A DNA stretch of 64,000 nucleotides, from positions 1,302,001 to 1,366,000 of the forward strand of contig CP102272.1 in NCBI GenBank assembly GCA_025149125.1, written 5' to 3'. The position numbers and the translations under genes are program-made. The notes beneath the pieces were generated by a model. That model saw nothing but the letters and a program-made list of their open reading frames with translations. It did not search any database and was not told the origin of the DNA. This document shows, in pieces, positions 30,192-38,533 of this stretch. The DNA is from [Clostridium] asparagiforme DSM 15981. GTDB taxonomy: Bacteria; Bacillota; Clostridia; Lachnospirales; Lachnospiraceae. The stretch's first letter is position 1. Every line of letters starts with the position of its first letter.

Positions 30192-31484
30192 TTAAAATAC
30201 GCTGTAGCCAAGAAGGCCCGGCAGCCAGGTAGTCAGCGGCCCCCAGAGGCTGATGACGATCAGCACGATTACGTTGCAGACTACAAAGGGCAGCGCTCCC
30301 TTGAAAATCTCCACAATGGGCATACGGTTGATCTTGTTGCACGCGTTCAGGCACATGCCCACCGGCGGCGTCACCAGGCCGATGGCCAGACCGGTGATCA
30401 TCATTGCGCCGAACTGCAGCGGGGAAAATCCGTAGTTCTGCATAACCGGCAGCATGATCGGGGTCAGCAGAAGGATGGCCGGGCTCACATCGATAAAGGT
30501 TCCGATCATCAGAATCATGACGTCGAACATCAGAGCAATTCCCCATGCGGGCATATTCAGTCCCATAAAGAAGCCGGCTACGATCTGGGGAACCTTCTGC
30601 ATGGTGAGCACCCAGGTGAAAATGGTGGTGAAGCCGATGATCAGCATAATGGAGGAGGAGGAAATCAGCGTTTTTTTCAGTGCGTTCCATACATCCGTCC
30701 AGGTCAGCTCCCGGTATACGAAGAATCCGACCACCATGGAATACAGCACTGCAACGCCTGCGCTCTCAGAGGCCGTGCACACGCCGAAGGACACGCATAC
30801 GATGATGAAAATCGGCATCAGCAGCGCCGGGATTCCGGACAGAATCGCTGAGACAAATTCCTTCATCACAAAAGGAGCGCGTTTGGGATGCCAGCGTTTC
30901 TTGTGGCTGATCCAGAATACCAGAACCAGCTGGGTCAGACCGATCAGAATCCCCGGTACGGCGCCCGCCATAAACAGCGCGCCTACCGAAGCGCCGGAAA
31001 TCATGGAATACACGATCATGGGCGTGGAGGGAGGGATAATCATGCCCATGGTGGAGGAAGCTACGGTAATACCCGCCGATGCGGAGGGGGGATAGCCCTG
31101 TTCTTCCATCGCCGGAATCAGGATACTGCCAAGGGCCGATGTATCCGCCACGGAAGAGCCGGAGATTCCGCCGAATATCATGGAAGCCACGATATTGACC
31201 TCTCCCAGGCCGCCGTGGAACGGGCGCAGCAGCTGAAGGCAGAAATTGATAATCCGCTTTGTGATTCCGCCGGTATTCATCAGTTCGCCCGCCAGCATAA
31301 ACAGCGGCATGGCGATCATCAGCTCGCTGTACGCGCCGTTCCAGATCCGCTGGGGGACCATGCTGATGAAATGGGGGGCGTTGGTTGTAATGTATGTAAC
31401 GCAGGAAGCGCCGATTGCAAATGCCAGCGGCACGCCCAGAGCTGCGAAGAAAATCAGCAGCACTAACAGAATGATCATTGCCAT
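30192..31484 (-). CDS. dctM: TRAP transporter large permease (DctM)
   Basis: A 430-residue membrane protein of TRAP DctM length with about twelve hydrophobic segments. IWNGAYSELMIAMPLFMLAGELMNTGGI and GGISGSSVADTSALGSILIPAMEEQGY are diagnostic DctM segments, as is TPPVGMCLNACNKI near the C-terminus. It is the ion-coupled translocating subunit. It lies between dctQ and the aldolase gene, preceded by AAAGGAGAGAA. Confidence 0.93.
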   Translation of the reverse strand: MAMIILLVLLIFFAALGVPLAFAIGASCVTYITTNAPHFISMVPQRIWNGAYSELMIAMPLFMLAGELMNTGGITKRIINFCLQLLRPFHGGLGEVNIVASMIFGGISGSSVADTSALGSILIPAMEEQGYPPSASAGITVASSTMGMIIPPSTPMIVYSMISGASVGALFMAGAVPGILIGLTQLVLVFWISHKKRWHPKRAPFVMKEFVSAILSGIPALLMPIFIIVCVSFGVCTASESAGVAVLYSMVVGFFVYRELTWTDVWNALKKTLISSSSIMLIIGFTTIFTWVLTMQKVPQIVAGFFMGLNMPAWGIALMFDVMILMIGTFIDVSPAILLLTPIMLPVMQNYGFSPLQFGAMMITGLAIGLVTPPVGMCLNACNKINRMPIVEIFKGALPFVVCNVIVLIVISLWGPLTTWLPGLLGYSVF

Positions 31485-31502
31485 AAGATTTTCTCTCCTT
31501 TC

Positions 31503-32087
31503 TTAAGCAGCCGCCTCATCCTTGGTGAGGGCCTTGTTTTTCGGTTCAAAGTACGAGACATCTGCGGTGATGAATTCGACGATCTTGACGACGATGCAGA
31601 GCGCGCAGATAATTCCGCACACGGGCATGATTCCATACATATATTTCATCGGAATCTCCATCCCCTGGCTGATCTGCTTGCCGGCCACCGCCACGTATTT
31701 GAATCCCTGCCAGGTAAATACCAGGTCCACAATCATGACGATCACGTAGTTGAGCACGGCGAGCCAGCGCTTGATGGCGGGCTTTACGCCGTCGTAGAGG
31801 ATATCGATCATCACGTGCTCATTTTTGATCACATTGATGCCCATTCCCCAAAAGGTTGTAAATGCAAACAGCGTTGTGTTGAACTCCGCCAGCTCTTTCC
31901 AGCTGTGCGAAAAGAAATAGCGGGCAATGACGGCAAATACGACCAGTACGGCCAGCAGCCCCATTGCGACCACGCCAATGCCAAAATATAAATTGAAGAG
32001 TTTCTCTCCTGCCTTCTTCAGCTTTTCGATGGTAATCAGCCCCTTCCTGATAGACGAAGGGCAGCCGTAAATTATGCGTAACCGCAA
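31503..32087 (-). CDS. dctQ: TRAP transporter small permease (DctQ), start uncertain
   Basis: About 180-194 residues with four hydrophobic segments; ARYFFSHSWKELAEFNTTLFAFTTFWGMGINVIKNEHVMIDILYD contains the family's R-Y pair and the conserved E-x-x-x-x-x-x-F-x-x-x-x-G-x-x pattern. DctQ bridges DctM and the binding protein. No ATG or GTG is available near the expected start: the TTG at 32087 lacks a ribosome binding site, while a CTG/ATT pair near 32036-32039 lies next to GGAAGGGG. The start is therefore uncertain; the product is not. Confidence 0.82.
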   Translation of the reverse strand: MRLRIIYGCPSSIRKGLITIEKLKKAGEKLFNLYFGIGVVAMGLLAVLVVFAVIARYFFSHSWKELAEFNTTLFAFTTFWGMGINVIKNEHVMIDILYDGVKPAIKRWLAVLNYVIVMIVDLVFTWQGFKYVAVAGKQISQGMEIPMKYMYGIMPVCGIICALCIVVKIVEFITADVSYFEPKNKALTKDEAAA

Positions 32088-32110
32088 TGATTCAGGCTGC
32101 CCAACTGTTG

Positions 32111-33229
32111 CTATTTTGCGTTTGCCACGATATCCTGCATTTCCTTCAGTTCCTCAGCAGTCAACATACCTTCTTCGATACACTGGTCGTATACCACCTG
32201 CACGGCCTCCTGGAATGCCTTCAGCTCGTCTTCCGTGGGCTCGTATACTTCACAGCCTGCGTCGATTACAACCTGTTTTGCAGCGTTCTGGTTCTCGTCG
32301 ATCAGCTGGTCGTTGTAAACGGACATTTCGTCTGCGCAGGCCTGGATGATCTCCTGATACTCGGCCGGGAGGGCGTTCCACCAGGTTGCGTTTACATAGA
32401 AGGGATCCGGATGGAACTGGTAGTTTACTTCCGTGAAGTATTTCTGCACTTCATAGAACTTCATACCCTCTACGTTTACCCACGGGTTTTCCTGACCGTC
32501 CGCAACGCTGGTCTTTAAGCCCATGTACAGGTCGGAGTAGGGAATGGTGGTTGTGGTTGCACCCATTGCGATAAAGGTCTTATCGATGGTGTTCATGCCG
32601 TTGGTTCTCATCTTCAGGCCCTTTAAGTCCTCAGGCTTGGTGATGGGGTGCTTGGAATTGGAGAACTGGCGGTAGCCGCCTGCGTCGCACAGGGAGAGAA
32701 TCACGGTGCCGGTCTCTGCCTCTGCCTCGGTGCAGACTTTCTTCGCCAGATCGCTCTGCATCAAAGCGGTGATCTGCGCGCGGTTCTGGGTCAGGAAGGG
32801 CAGTGTGAACATCAGCAGACGGGGGCTGAAGTCAAACTGGCCGCCTCTCATTCCCTGGATGGTTCCTGCAACGACCTGTTCCAGCATTTCCTTTTCGGTG
32901 CCCAGCTGGCCGTTGCCGTACACTTCAACGGTCACATGGCCGTTGGTCTTTTCTGCAACATCGGCTGCAAATTTCTCCATGGAGACATATCTGGGATTTC
33001 CTTCCGGCTGCGCATGGCCGACGGTCATGACAAAGTCGCCCAATGCTGCGAAGGGATCTTCCGCTCCGTCTGCCGCCGCTTCTGTTTTGGCTTCCTCAGA
33101 CGTATCGGCTGCCGCAGCCGTGGTGGTTGATTCGGGAGCCGGTGTCTCGGCCGGTTTGCTGCCGCCTCCGCAGGCCGTAAGTGATGCCGCCATGGCGAGA
33201 CTCAGAAGCATTGCGATTGATTTTTTCAT
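32111..33229 (-). CDS. dctP: TRAP transporter substrate-binding lipoprotein (DctP)
   Basis: A 372-residue extracytoplasmic binding protein. The signal peptide MKKSIAMLLSLAMAASLTACGGG ends in a lipobox Cys; an alanine/glutamate/threonine linker follows. The DctP fold is recognised by VTVEVYGNGQLGTEKEMLEQVVAGTIQGMRGG and DLKGLKMRTNGMNTIDKTFIAMGATTTTIPYSDLYMGLKTSVADGQENPW, with the conserved arginine (KMRT) that binds the ligand carboxylate. The start follows AAGGAGGAAAGG; the longer ORF upstream is untranslated leader. It is the first gene of the TRAP-aldolase operon. Confidence 0.93.
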   Translation of the reverse strand: MKKSIAMLLSLAMAASLTACGGGSKPAETPAPESTTTAAAADTSEEAKTEAAADGAEDPFAALGDFVMTVGHAQPEGNPRYVSMEKFAADVAEKTNGHVTVEVYGNGQLGTEKEMLEQVVAGTIQGMRGGQFDFSPRLLMFTLPFLTQNRAQITALMQSDLAKKVCTEAEAETGTVILSLCDAGGYRQFSNSKHPITKPEDLKGLKMRTNGMNTIDKTFIAMGATTTTIPYSDLYMGLKTSVADGQENPWVNVEGMKFYEVQKYFTEVNYQFHPDPFYVNATWWNALPAEYQEIIQACADEMSVYNDQLIDENQNAAKQVVIDAGCEVYEPTEDELKAFQEAVQVVYDQCIEEGMLTAEELKEMQDIVANAK

Positions 33230-33281
33230 AAAACCTTTCCTCCTTGCGGGTTTAATAAATAGTATCGGGATCTGCAACAAA

Positions 33282-33339
33282 CTTGTATACAAGCTGACTG
33301 CTCTAACAGCATATTAGCAGATTAAACCATATTTTGCAA
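33282..33339 (-). promoter_or_regulatory. TRAP operon promoter with downstream palindromic operator
   Basis: On the minus strand: TTGCAA (33334-33339), 17-bp spacer, TAATAT (33311-33316), then a perfect 12-bp palindrome CTTGTATACAAG (33282-33293) just after the expected transcription start. This is the form expected for a GntR/FCD-type operator; the regulator gene is divergent. Confidence 0.7.
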
Positions 33340-33525
33340 GTGTTTTATTACTGCAAAAATTTTTGCAACTTTTTGAATGTTCTTCTGTTTTAACAATAAA
33401 ATCCACTTATATTTATACGAAATTTATACAAAATGTAGAAAAATAGAGATAGAAAATGAGCTTTTCTCCTCCTGCATGCCCTGAAATTGGCGGAATGCAC
33501 AATTTTGGCGGCTTATTTTTGTTGG

Positions 33526-33602
33526 CTTGTATACAGGATGAGGCGGGCTGGGCTTTTTTGATACAACTTTTATTTGACTTTTAATTTTCATCTCCCTATA
33601 AT
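33526..33602 (+). promoter_or_regulatory. Promoter of the divergent GntR gene with second operator copy
   Basis: CTTGTATACAGG (33526-33537) matches the palindrome at 33282 in 11 of 12 positions. TTGACT (33574-33579), a 17-bp spacer and TATAAT (33597-33602) form a strong promoter 34 bp before the ATG. The operator lies upstream of the -35 box. The remaining 33230-33635 gap is AT-rich with no visible gene. Confidence 0.72.
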
Positions 33603-33635
33603 GAGAGATATAGCACAGGGGTACAGGAGGATTTT

Positions 33636-34319
33636 ATGGATACAGGTCTATCGGTCGATGAGATATACCAGATTCTTGAGGGAGAGATTGTGAGTCTGGA
33701 AATAAAGCCGGGGGAAATGCTGAGTGAAAACACGCTTTGTAAACGTTTCTCCATATCCCGTACTCCGGTCCGCAGCGCGCTGCAGCGTTTGGAGCAGAAT
33801 CGTTTTGTGCAGATTATTCCTCATAAAGGAACCATTGTCACGCCCATCAATCTGCACATCGCCAATCAGCTGATCTATCAGCGGGTCGCCGTGGAGTCCA
33901 TGGTGTTCAGAGACTTCGTTAAGGTCTGCACTCCGCCGGAGGCTGAGCAGGCCCGTTATCATCTGCGTTTGCTGGAGGAGTCCGGCGCAAAAAGGCACGA
34001 GCCGGGGCCTTTTGATATCAACGATTTTCTTCACAGAGACCTTGCCATGCACGAGATCTGGTTCCGGTCCACCGACAAGATGTACCTCTGGGAACAGCTG
34101 GTTAAACCGGACGCGGATTACTCCCGCTTTATCCGTCTGGACATCGTGGGGGCCAGGAACGTGCCGGATGTTCTGGAGAACCATCAGGAGATGATGCAGA
34201 TTATCGATACCAAGAATCTGGACGCAATCGAACCCCTGATGATGCAGCATTTATATGGGGGAATCAGACGCCTGGGAGGGAAGATTTTCTCGGACGAGTA
34301 CCGGGAGTATTTTGAATAA
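33636..34319 (+). CDS. GntR-family regulator of the TRAP/aldolase operon (FCD-like)
   Basis: A 227-residue regulator. Residues 1-70 form the GntR winged helix (EIYQILEGEIVSLEIKPGEMLSENTLCKRFSISRTPVRSALQRLE, wing PHKGTIVTPIN); the C-terminal all-helical domain with ESMVFRDF, a mid-domain FLHRDLAMHEIWFR and a terminal MMQHLYGGI is of FCD type, whose histidines commonly bind a metal and a carboxylate ligand. Divergent transcription from dctP and matching palindromes in both promoters make it the probable regulator of the TRAP operon and of itself. Confidence 0.87.
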   Translation: MDTGLSVDEIYQILEGEIVSLEIKPGEMLSENTLCKRFSISRTPVRSALQRLEQNRFVQIIPHKGTIVTPINLHIANQLIYQRVAVESMVFRDFVKVCTPPEAEQARYHLRLLEESGAKRHEPGPFDINDFLHRDLAMHEIWFRSTDKMYLWEQLVKPDADYSRFIRLDIVGARNVPDVLENHQEMMQIIDTKNLDAIEPLMMQHLYGGIRRLGGKIFSDEYREYFE

Positions 34320-34396
34320 TTGTATTGTCCTGCTTGCGCGGGGACGTTCCGGGGACGGATGGGAACGGATTCTGCGGGGCGGGGAACGGATGAGGC

Positions 34397-34433
34397 AAAA
34401 AAGCAGAGGACTGGCGCGGTCCTCTGCTTTTTT
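34397..34433 (+). terminator. Rho-independent terminator after the GntR gene
   Basis: A 13-bp perfect stem AAAAGCAGAGGAC (34399-34411) against GTCCTCTGCTTTT (34419-34431), 7-nt loop, ending in T. The rest of the 34320-34733 gap holds the promoter of the next operon and no visible gene. Confidence 0.88.
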
Positions 34434-34653
34434 GTTGGCTGTAACAGGCTGCCGCACAGCCTGCGGGCGACTGGCCGTAGATCGGCGTTCGGTACGGGGA
34501 TGGATGTGAGACATGTAAATGGCTGGCCATATATTTTTCTTCGTGGTGCTTGAATTGTAAAAAACAGGGGCAAAGTTCCGAGAAATTCTACTATTTTTTT
34601 CCAAAATACCGTTGATGGAAACGAAATTATACATTTCATGTTGTGCAATCTCG

Positions 34654-34705
34654 TTGACAAATATGCATATGCATATTTATAATGTCATTAATGACTATGC
34701 ATATT
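34654..34705 (+). promoter_or_regulatory. Strong promoter whose 18-bp spacer is a perfect palindrome
   Basis: TTGACA (34654-34659) and TATAAT (34678-34683) are both perfect consensus. The whole 18-bp spacer, AATATGCATATGCATATT (34660-34677), is self-complementary and holds two overlapping TATGCATA units; a third TATGCATA follows at 34696-34703. A separate 12-bp palindrome GTCATTAATGAC covers 34684-34695. Binding of a dimeric repressor here would block the promoter fully; the GntR gene 50 bp downstream is the obvious candidate. Confidence 0.8.
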
Positions 34706-34733
34706 CATTTCAATTCAGATTGGAGGGTTTTCA

Positions 34734-36287
34734 ATGACAAGAAACAGCACTCCCAGAACCGTTTACACGCAGATCTTCCACAAGATATCCGAGGACATCG
34801 CCAATGGAGTTTACCAAAAGGGAGACATGATTCCCACCCAGAATGAGCTGGCCGAGGCCTTTGGCGTGAGCCGGGTGACGGTGCGGGAGGCCATCAAGGA
34901 GCTGTGCCGCAGAGGAATTCTGGAAACGATCAAGGGGCGGGGAACCTTTGTGGTGAAGAGCCCCCAGGTGTTCGGCAGTACGGAGAGAAGCCATGGATTA
35001 TCTTCCTTAAAGAAATACGCCGGAGCCGGTATGGGAATCGGTTCCAGGCTGATCAGCATCGAGGAGCTGTCCGCCGACGAAAAGCTCAGCAATATCTTCG
35101 GCGTGCCCCGCTATACGCCCCTGATCCATATCGTCAGGGTGCGGCTGGCCGAGGGCAGGCCCGCGGGGTATGACGACGCATATCTGGTGAAGCGCTATGT
35201 GGGCAACATCGACTTTTACCAGGAGGATTTGGAGAACGGCTCCCTGTACAACTTGTTAAACACAAAAGCGAATATCTATTTTGACGTGATCGACGAGAAA
35301 TTCCGGGCCGTGGGGTGCCCGGACAATGTGGCCAGGCTGTTGGATATTTTGCCCGACGAGCCGGTGCTGAGCATCAAGCGCACCTCCAGCGACCAGCTGG
35401 GCCGGATCATCGAATACTGCGAGAACTATCAGAGGTCCGATATTTTTTACACCCACACCCAGTACAGCCGCAAGCAGCAGGACAGCGTCAGCACCCTGAG
35501 CTGCAACAAGATCATGGGCTGTATTTACGGCGCGGCTTTGGGGGACATGTTCGGGACCATGGCCAGGGCGGCCGGGGACCGGGAACATTACCGGGCGCTT
35601 TTGGAACATGCGCTGGATGAGAAGCGGGGGTTTGACGGCAGTCTGCTCTCCGAAGAACCGGCGGGCGTTTCGGGGGAATTTGCCATCGCCTATTTTGTGG
35701 CCGAGGAGCTTGCAAAATGCCGGGAAGGACTGAATCCGGGAAAGATTTCCAGCGCGCTGGTGACCTGGAACCAGTACCCGGAGTTCATGCGGGAGGGAAG
35801 AACGTTCCCGGAAAAAGCGCTGATGACCATGCCGGCGGGCCTGGCGAATCCCGGCAACGCCGGTGGGGCCAGGGAGTTTTTTGCACGAATCTGCGAGGTG
35901 GTTTATCCCGGGGAGCAGGATTTGGAAGAGAACATGGGGCTGACCAGCGCCTTTGCCGAGGCCATGGCCGGAAACGACCGGCTGGAGGCGGTGCTGGGCG
36001 TGATCCGCGGGGCGGTTAAGCGGCAGCCGCGGGAGAATCCGCTGCTGGAAGCGCTGCTCCGGCTTTTGGAGCGCAAGCCTGAAGAATTTACGGAAATGAT
36101 GGCCGAGGCCGCCTGGCTGGGGCGGGAGATCAGAGGGCTGTCCGTGCTGGCCGGCGCGATCGCGGGGGCGGTTTACGGGATGTACATGATTCCGCCGGGG
36201 TATGTGGATTTTGCCAACGACCACTGCGCGTTCAACCTGGAAAAGCTGCCGCACGATATTGCGGCCCGCTATTACAGCGGTTTGTAG
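34734..36287 (+). CDS. GntR-UTRA regulator fused to a degenerate ADP-ribosylglycohydrolase domain
   Basis: A 517-residue protein. Residues 1-75 are a GntR winged helix (YTQIFHKISEDIANGVYQKGDMIPTQNELAEAFGVSRVTVREAI, wing IKGRGTFVVKS), residues about 90-245 a UTRA ligand domain, and from K259 (KIMGCIYGAALGDMFG) to the end an ADP-ribosylglycohydrolase-like helical domain that aligns by eye with the enzyme encoded at 37508. Both metal-binding clusters are lost: TDD becomes SGE (313-315) and GNDTDTI becomes GREIRGL (463-469). The C-terminal domain is therefore probably a sensor or scaffold rather than an enzyme. It starts behind TTGGAGGG and probably represses its own operon. Confidence 0.85.
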   Translation: MTRNSTPRTVYTQIFHKISEDIANGVYQKGDMIPTQNELAEAFGVSRVTVREAIKELCRRGILETIKGRGTFVVKSPQVFGSTERSHGLSSLKKYAGAGMGIGSRLISIEELSADEKLSNIFGVPRYTPLIHIVRVRLAEGRPAGYDDAYLVKRYVGNIDFYQEDLENGSLYNLLNTKANIYFDVIDEKFRAVGCPDNVARLLDILPDEPVLSIKRTSSDQLGRIIEYCENYQRSDIFYTHTQYSRKQQDSVSTLSCNKIMGCIYGAALGDMFGTMARAAGDREHYRALLEHALDEKRGFDGSLLSEEPAGVSGEFAIAYFVAEELAKCREGLNPGKISSALVTWNQYPEFMREGRTFPEKALMTMPAGLANPGNAGGAREFFARICEVVYPGEQDLEENMGLTSAFAEAMAGNDRLEAVLGVIRGAVKRQPRENPLLEALLRLLERKPEEFTEMMAEAAWLGREIRGLSVLAGAIAGAVYGMYMIPPGYVDFANDHCAFNLEKLPHDIAARYYSGL

Positions 36288-36303
36288 AAATGGGGGAAGC
36301 GAT

Positions 36304-37401
36304 ATGCAGGCCATTGAGCCTATACGGATAACAGCCGGGAATTTTGCGGCTTACGGCAGATATTACAATCTGCGCGGGGAGGACGGAGCGCGCCTGGCGG
36401 ACGGGCGGACGTTTGTGAGCCGGCAGCGGATCAGCGGGGAGCCGCTGAAAATCGGGGCGACCGCGGTGGCGGGCGGGCCTTTTGTCTCGTCGAAGATGGA
36501 GCGGCACACCCTGTCCGAGGAGCTTTTGATCTGCGGGGACGACGAGATGGTTCTCACGGTGGCGGACTCCGACCCGGAGGGAGCGCCCCGGAGCCGGGAC
36601 GTCCGGGCCTTTATCATGAGGCCGGGGGATGCGGTGGTGCTGGGCCGGGGAATCTGGCACGACGCAAACCACGGGCTGCACCGGGATACCACCTACTTTT
36701 TCCTGATTCCGCAGCGGGATTTTGTGGCGTCTGAGGTGAAGTGGACGGAGATTGTTCCGGAAGCGGTGCCGGTGCGGTGGGAGACGGGAGAACGCGGGGA
36801 GCCGGAGGCAGCGGTCCCGGAGTCCGGGGAGCCGCAGGCGGCGGTGCCGGAAACGCAAACACGGCCGGGCGCGCCTGAGGCGGACCGGTTGTTAAACGGG
36901 GCGGATGGTACGCCGTTTTCGACCTACGGCCGGTTGGTCCGTGTGTTGGAAGGCCCCGGCCTTGCCGGGGATACCGGCTGGAGGAGCTGGCTGGAGGAAG
37001 CGCCGGCCCTGACGGAGGGCTGCTATCTGGGCGTTGGATTCCCGGAGGACGATTCCCGGGACGGCGCCAGGGGATGCGGCCGGACAGCCATTTCCCGGGA
37101 CAGCGTCGTGGAATGCGGCCGGACAGCCATTTCCAGGGGCAGCGCCGCGGAATGCGGCCGGACAGCCATTTCCCGGGACGGCGCCGCGGAATGCGGCCGG
37201 GACGGCGCGCGCCAAATTCTGTGCGCCTGCGGCGCCGTGAAGCTGACGGTGATGCTGCGGGGACGGCCGGAGAGCGTTTACACGGTCAGACTCTCCCGGG
37301 GCGACTATGCCCTTTTGGAAGAAAATGTATGTTATAAGGTGCTGAGGGAGCCGGGGACGCCGGGATACTATTATATATTGTCCCCCAAGGGACTCATGTG
37401 A
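36304..37401 (+). CDS. Cupin-like protein (ureidoglycolate-lyase-like fold) with internal repeats
   Basis: A 365-residue protein of unknown function. The N-terminal 150 residues resemble AllA/ureidoglycolate-lyase-type or DUF4867-type cupins in layout (ITAGNFAAYGRYYNL, then GDAVVLGRGIWHDANHGL with the His of a cupin metal or substrate site). A Pro/Glu/Ala-rich linker follows, and a C-terminal part ends RLSRGDYALLEENVCYKVL, which may be a second cupin half. Residues about 250-301 are tandem 13-residue repeats (CGRTAISRD...). The start at 36304 follows GGGGGAAGCGAT. It is in the operon with the glycohydrolase and kinase, and may act on the sugar. Confidence 0.55.
   Translation: MQAIEPIRITAGNFAAYGRYYNLRGEDGARLADGRTFVSRQRISGEPLKIGATAVAGGPFVSSKMERHTLSEELLICGDDEMVLTVADSDPEGAPRSRDVRAFIMRPGDAVVLGRGIWHDANHGLHRDTTYFFLIPQRDFVASEVKWTEIVPEAVPVRWETGERGEPEAAVPESGEPQAAVPETQTRPGAPEADRLLNGADGTPFSTYGRLVRVLEGPGLAGDTGWRSWLEEAPALTEGCYLGVGFPEDDSRDGARGCGRTAISRDSVVECGRTAISRGSAAECGRTAISRDGAAECGRDGARQILCACGAVKLTVMLRGRPESVYTVRLSRGDYALLEENVCYKVLREPGTPGYYYILSPKGLM
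37051..37206 (+). repeat. In-frame 39-bp tandem repeat in the cupin-like gene
   Basis: Three near-identical 39-bp units at 37075-37113, 37114-37152 and 37153-37191, a 15-bp partial copy after them and a partial copy before (37051-37074). Each encodes 13 residues, CGRTAISR followed by five variable residues such as DSVVE, GSAAE and DGAAE. The length keeps frame, so copy-number change alters protein length only. Confidence 0.9.
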
Positions 37402-37507
37402 AAATTCATCCCGGACTCCGGGCTCGCGGCAAAAAACGCGCTCCCGGGGACGGCTCTGCGGGATTCCCGGCAGCAGGTAAAATCATAAGGATAACGGAGG
37501 AACTGTT

Positions 37508-38533
37508 TTGGATTACATAGAAGAAAAGATATTGGGCTGCCTCGTGGGCGCAGCGGCGGGGGATGCCCTGGGCGCGGCCACGGAGATGCGCACCCGCAGG
37601 CAGATCGAGGAGAAATTCGGCGGCCGGGTGAAGGAATTTCTGACCCCGCCGGACGACACCTTTGCCAGAGGGAATATGCCCGGCCAGGTGACCGACGATT
37701 TCAGCCTGGCATACGTCACCTGCCTGGAAATTCTCCGCCACAACGGGGAGATTACGCCGGAGGTGTCCCGGGCGGCCCTGTTGTCCTGGGCGGAGTACAA
37801 CGACTTTTTCCAGCGATTCGCAGGCCCCACCACCAGAGCGGCGGTGGAAGAACTGCGGGGAAACAAGCCGGCTTTGCCGGAGGGCGGTTTCGTCCTGGTC
37901 AATGACAACGGCAAGGCCAGCAACGGAGGGGCCATGAAGATTTCGCCGGTGGCGCTCTTCGCCGCCGGGGATGTGGACAAAGCCGTCAGGGACGCCGTCG
38001 TCATGTGCAGATGGACCCACAACAACAACATCGCCTTGTCGGGGGCAACGGCGGTGGCCGCCGCCACGGCGGAGGCTATGAAGCGGGAGGCCACGCTGCA
38101 GTCCGTGATCGACGCGGGAATCTATGGGGCAAAAAAAGGCTTTGAGATCGGCAGCCAGACCGGCAAGGTTCTGGCCGGGCCTTCGGTGGAGAAGCGGATT
38201 CAGATGGCGGTGGAAATCGGACGCGGCGCGGGAGACATGCTCACAGCCATGGATGAGATTTCCGACCGCATCGGCTGCGGGCTGGCCGCCGCGGAGGCGG
38301 TGCCCGCCAGCTTCGGGCTTTTAGCCGCGGCAAAAGGCGACACCATGGAAGCGATTTACGCCGGGGTGAATATCGGCAATGATACGGACACCATCGCCAC
38401 CATGGTGGGCGGGATTCTGGGAGCGCTCAATGGAATCGGCTCCCTTCCGAAGGAGTACGTGGAGGTTCTGGAGACCAAGAATAACATGGATTTGCGGGGC
38501 ATGGCGGGCAGGATAAGGGGGCTGATGGGATGA
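37508..38533 (+). CDS. ADP-ribosylglycohydrolase-family enzyme
   Basis: A 341-residue DraG/ARH-type protein. It uses a TTG start 7 nt after GGAGG (37496-37500). The fold opens with KILGCLVGAAAGDALGAATEM, and both binuclear metal clusters are intact: T62-D63-D64 in GQVTDDFSLAY and D292-T293-D294 in GNDTDTIATMVGGI. Family enzymes cleave N- or O-glycosidic bonds to ADP-ribose or related ribosyl compounds; several members in catabolic operons act on small ribosides. Its place before a PfkB kinase and a nucleoside-type ABC importer favours a catabolic role over protein de-ADP-ribosylation (inference). It overlaps pfkB by 4 bp. Confidence 0.88.
   Translation: MDYIEEKILGCLVGAAAGDALGAATEMRTRRQIEEKFGGRVKEFLTPPDDTFARGNMPGQVTDDFSLAYVTCLEILRHNGEITPEVSRAALLSWAEYNDFFQRFAGPTTRAAVEELRGNKPALPEGGFVLVNDNGKASNGGAMKISPVALFAAGDVDKAVRDAVVMCRWTHNNNIALSGATAVAAATAEAMKREATLQSVIDAGIYGAKKGFEIGSQTGKVLAGPSVEKRIQMAVEIGRGAGDMLTAMDEISDRIGCGLAAAEAVPASFGLLAAAKGDTMEAIYAGVNIGNDTDTIATMVGGILGALNGIGSLPKEYVEVLETKNNMDLRGMAGRIRGLMG

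Noticed and set aside
34255..34553. Several short open frames between the FCD regulator and the fusion regulator
   Set aside because: They run through a clear terminator stem and have no ribosome binding sites or domain signal.
36202..36303. N-terminal extension of the cupin-like protein
   Set aside because: It overlaps the end of the fusion regulator gene in another frame; the ATG at 36304 has the proper spacing to a ribosome binding site.
37075..37206. Possible CRISPR-like array
   Set aside because: The units are contiguous, without spacers, and lie in frame inside a coding sequence; it is a coding tandem repeat.
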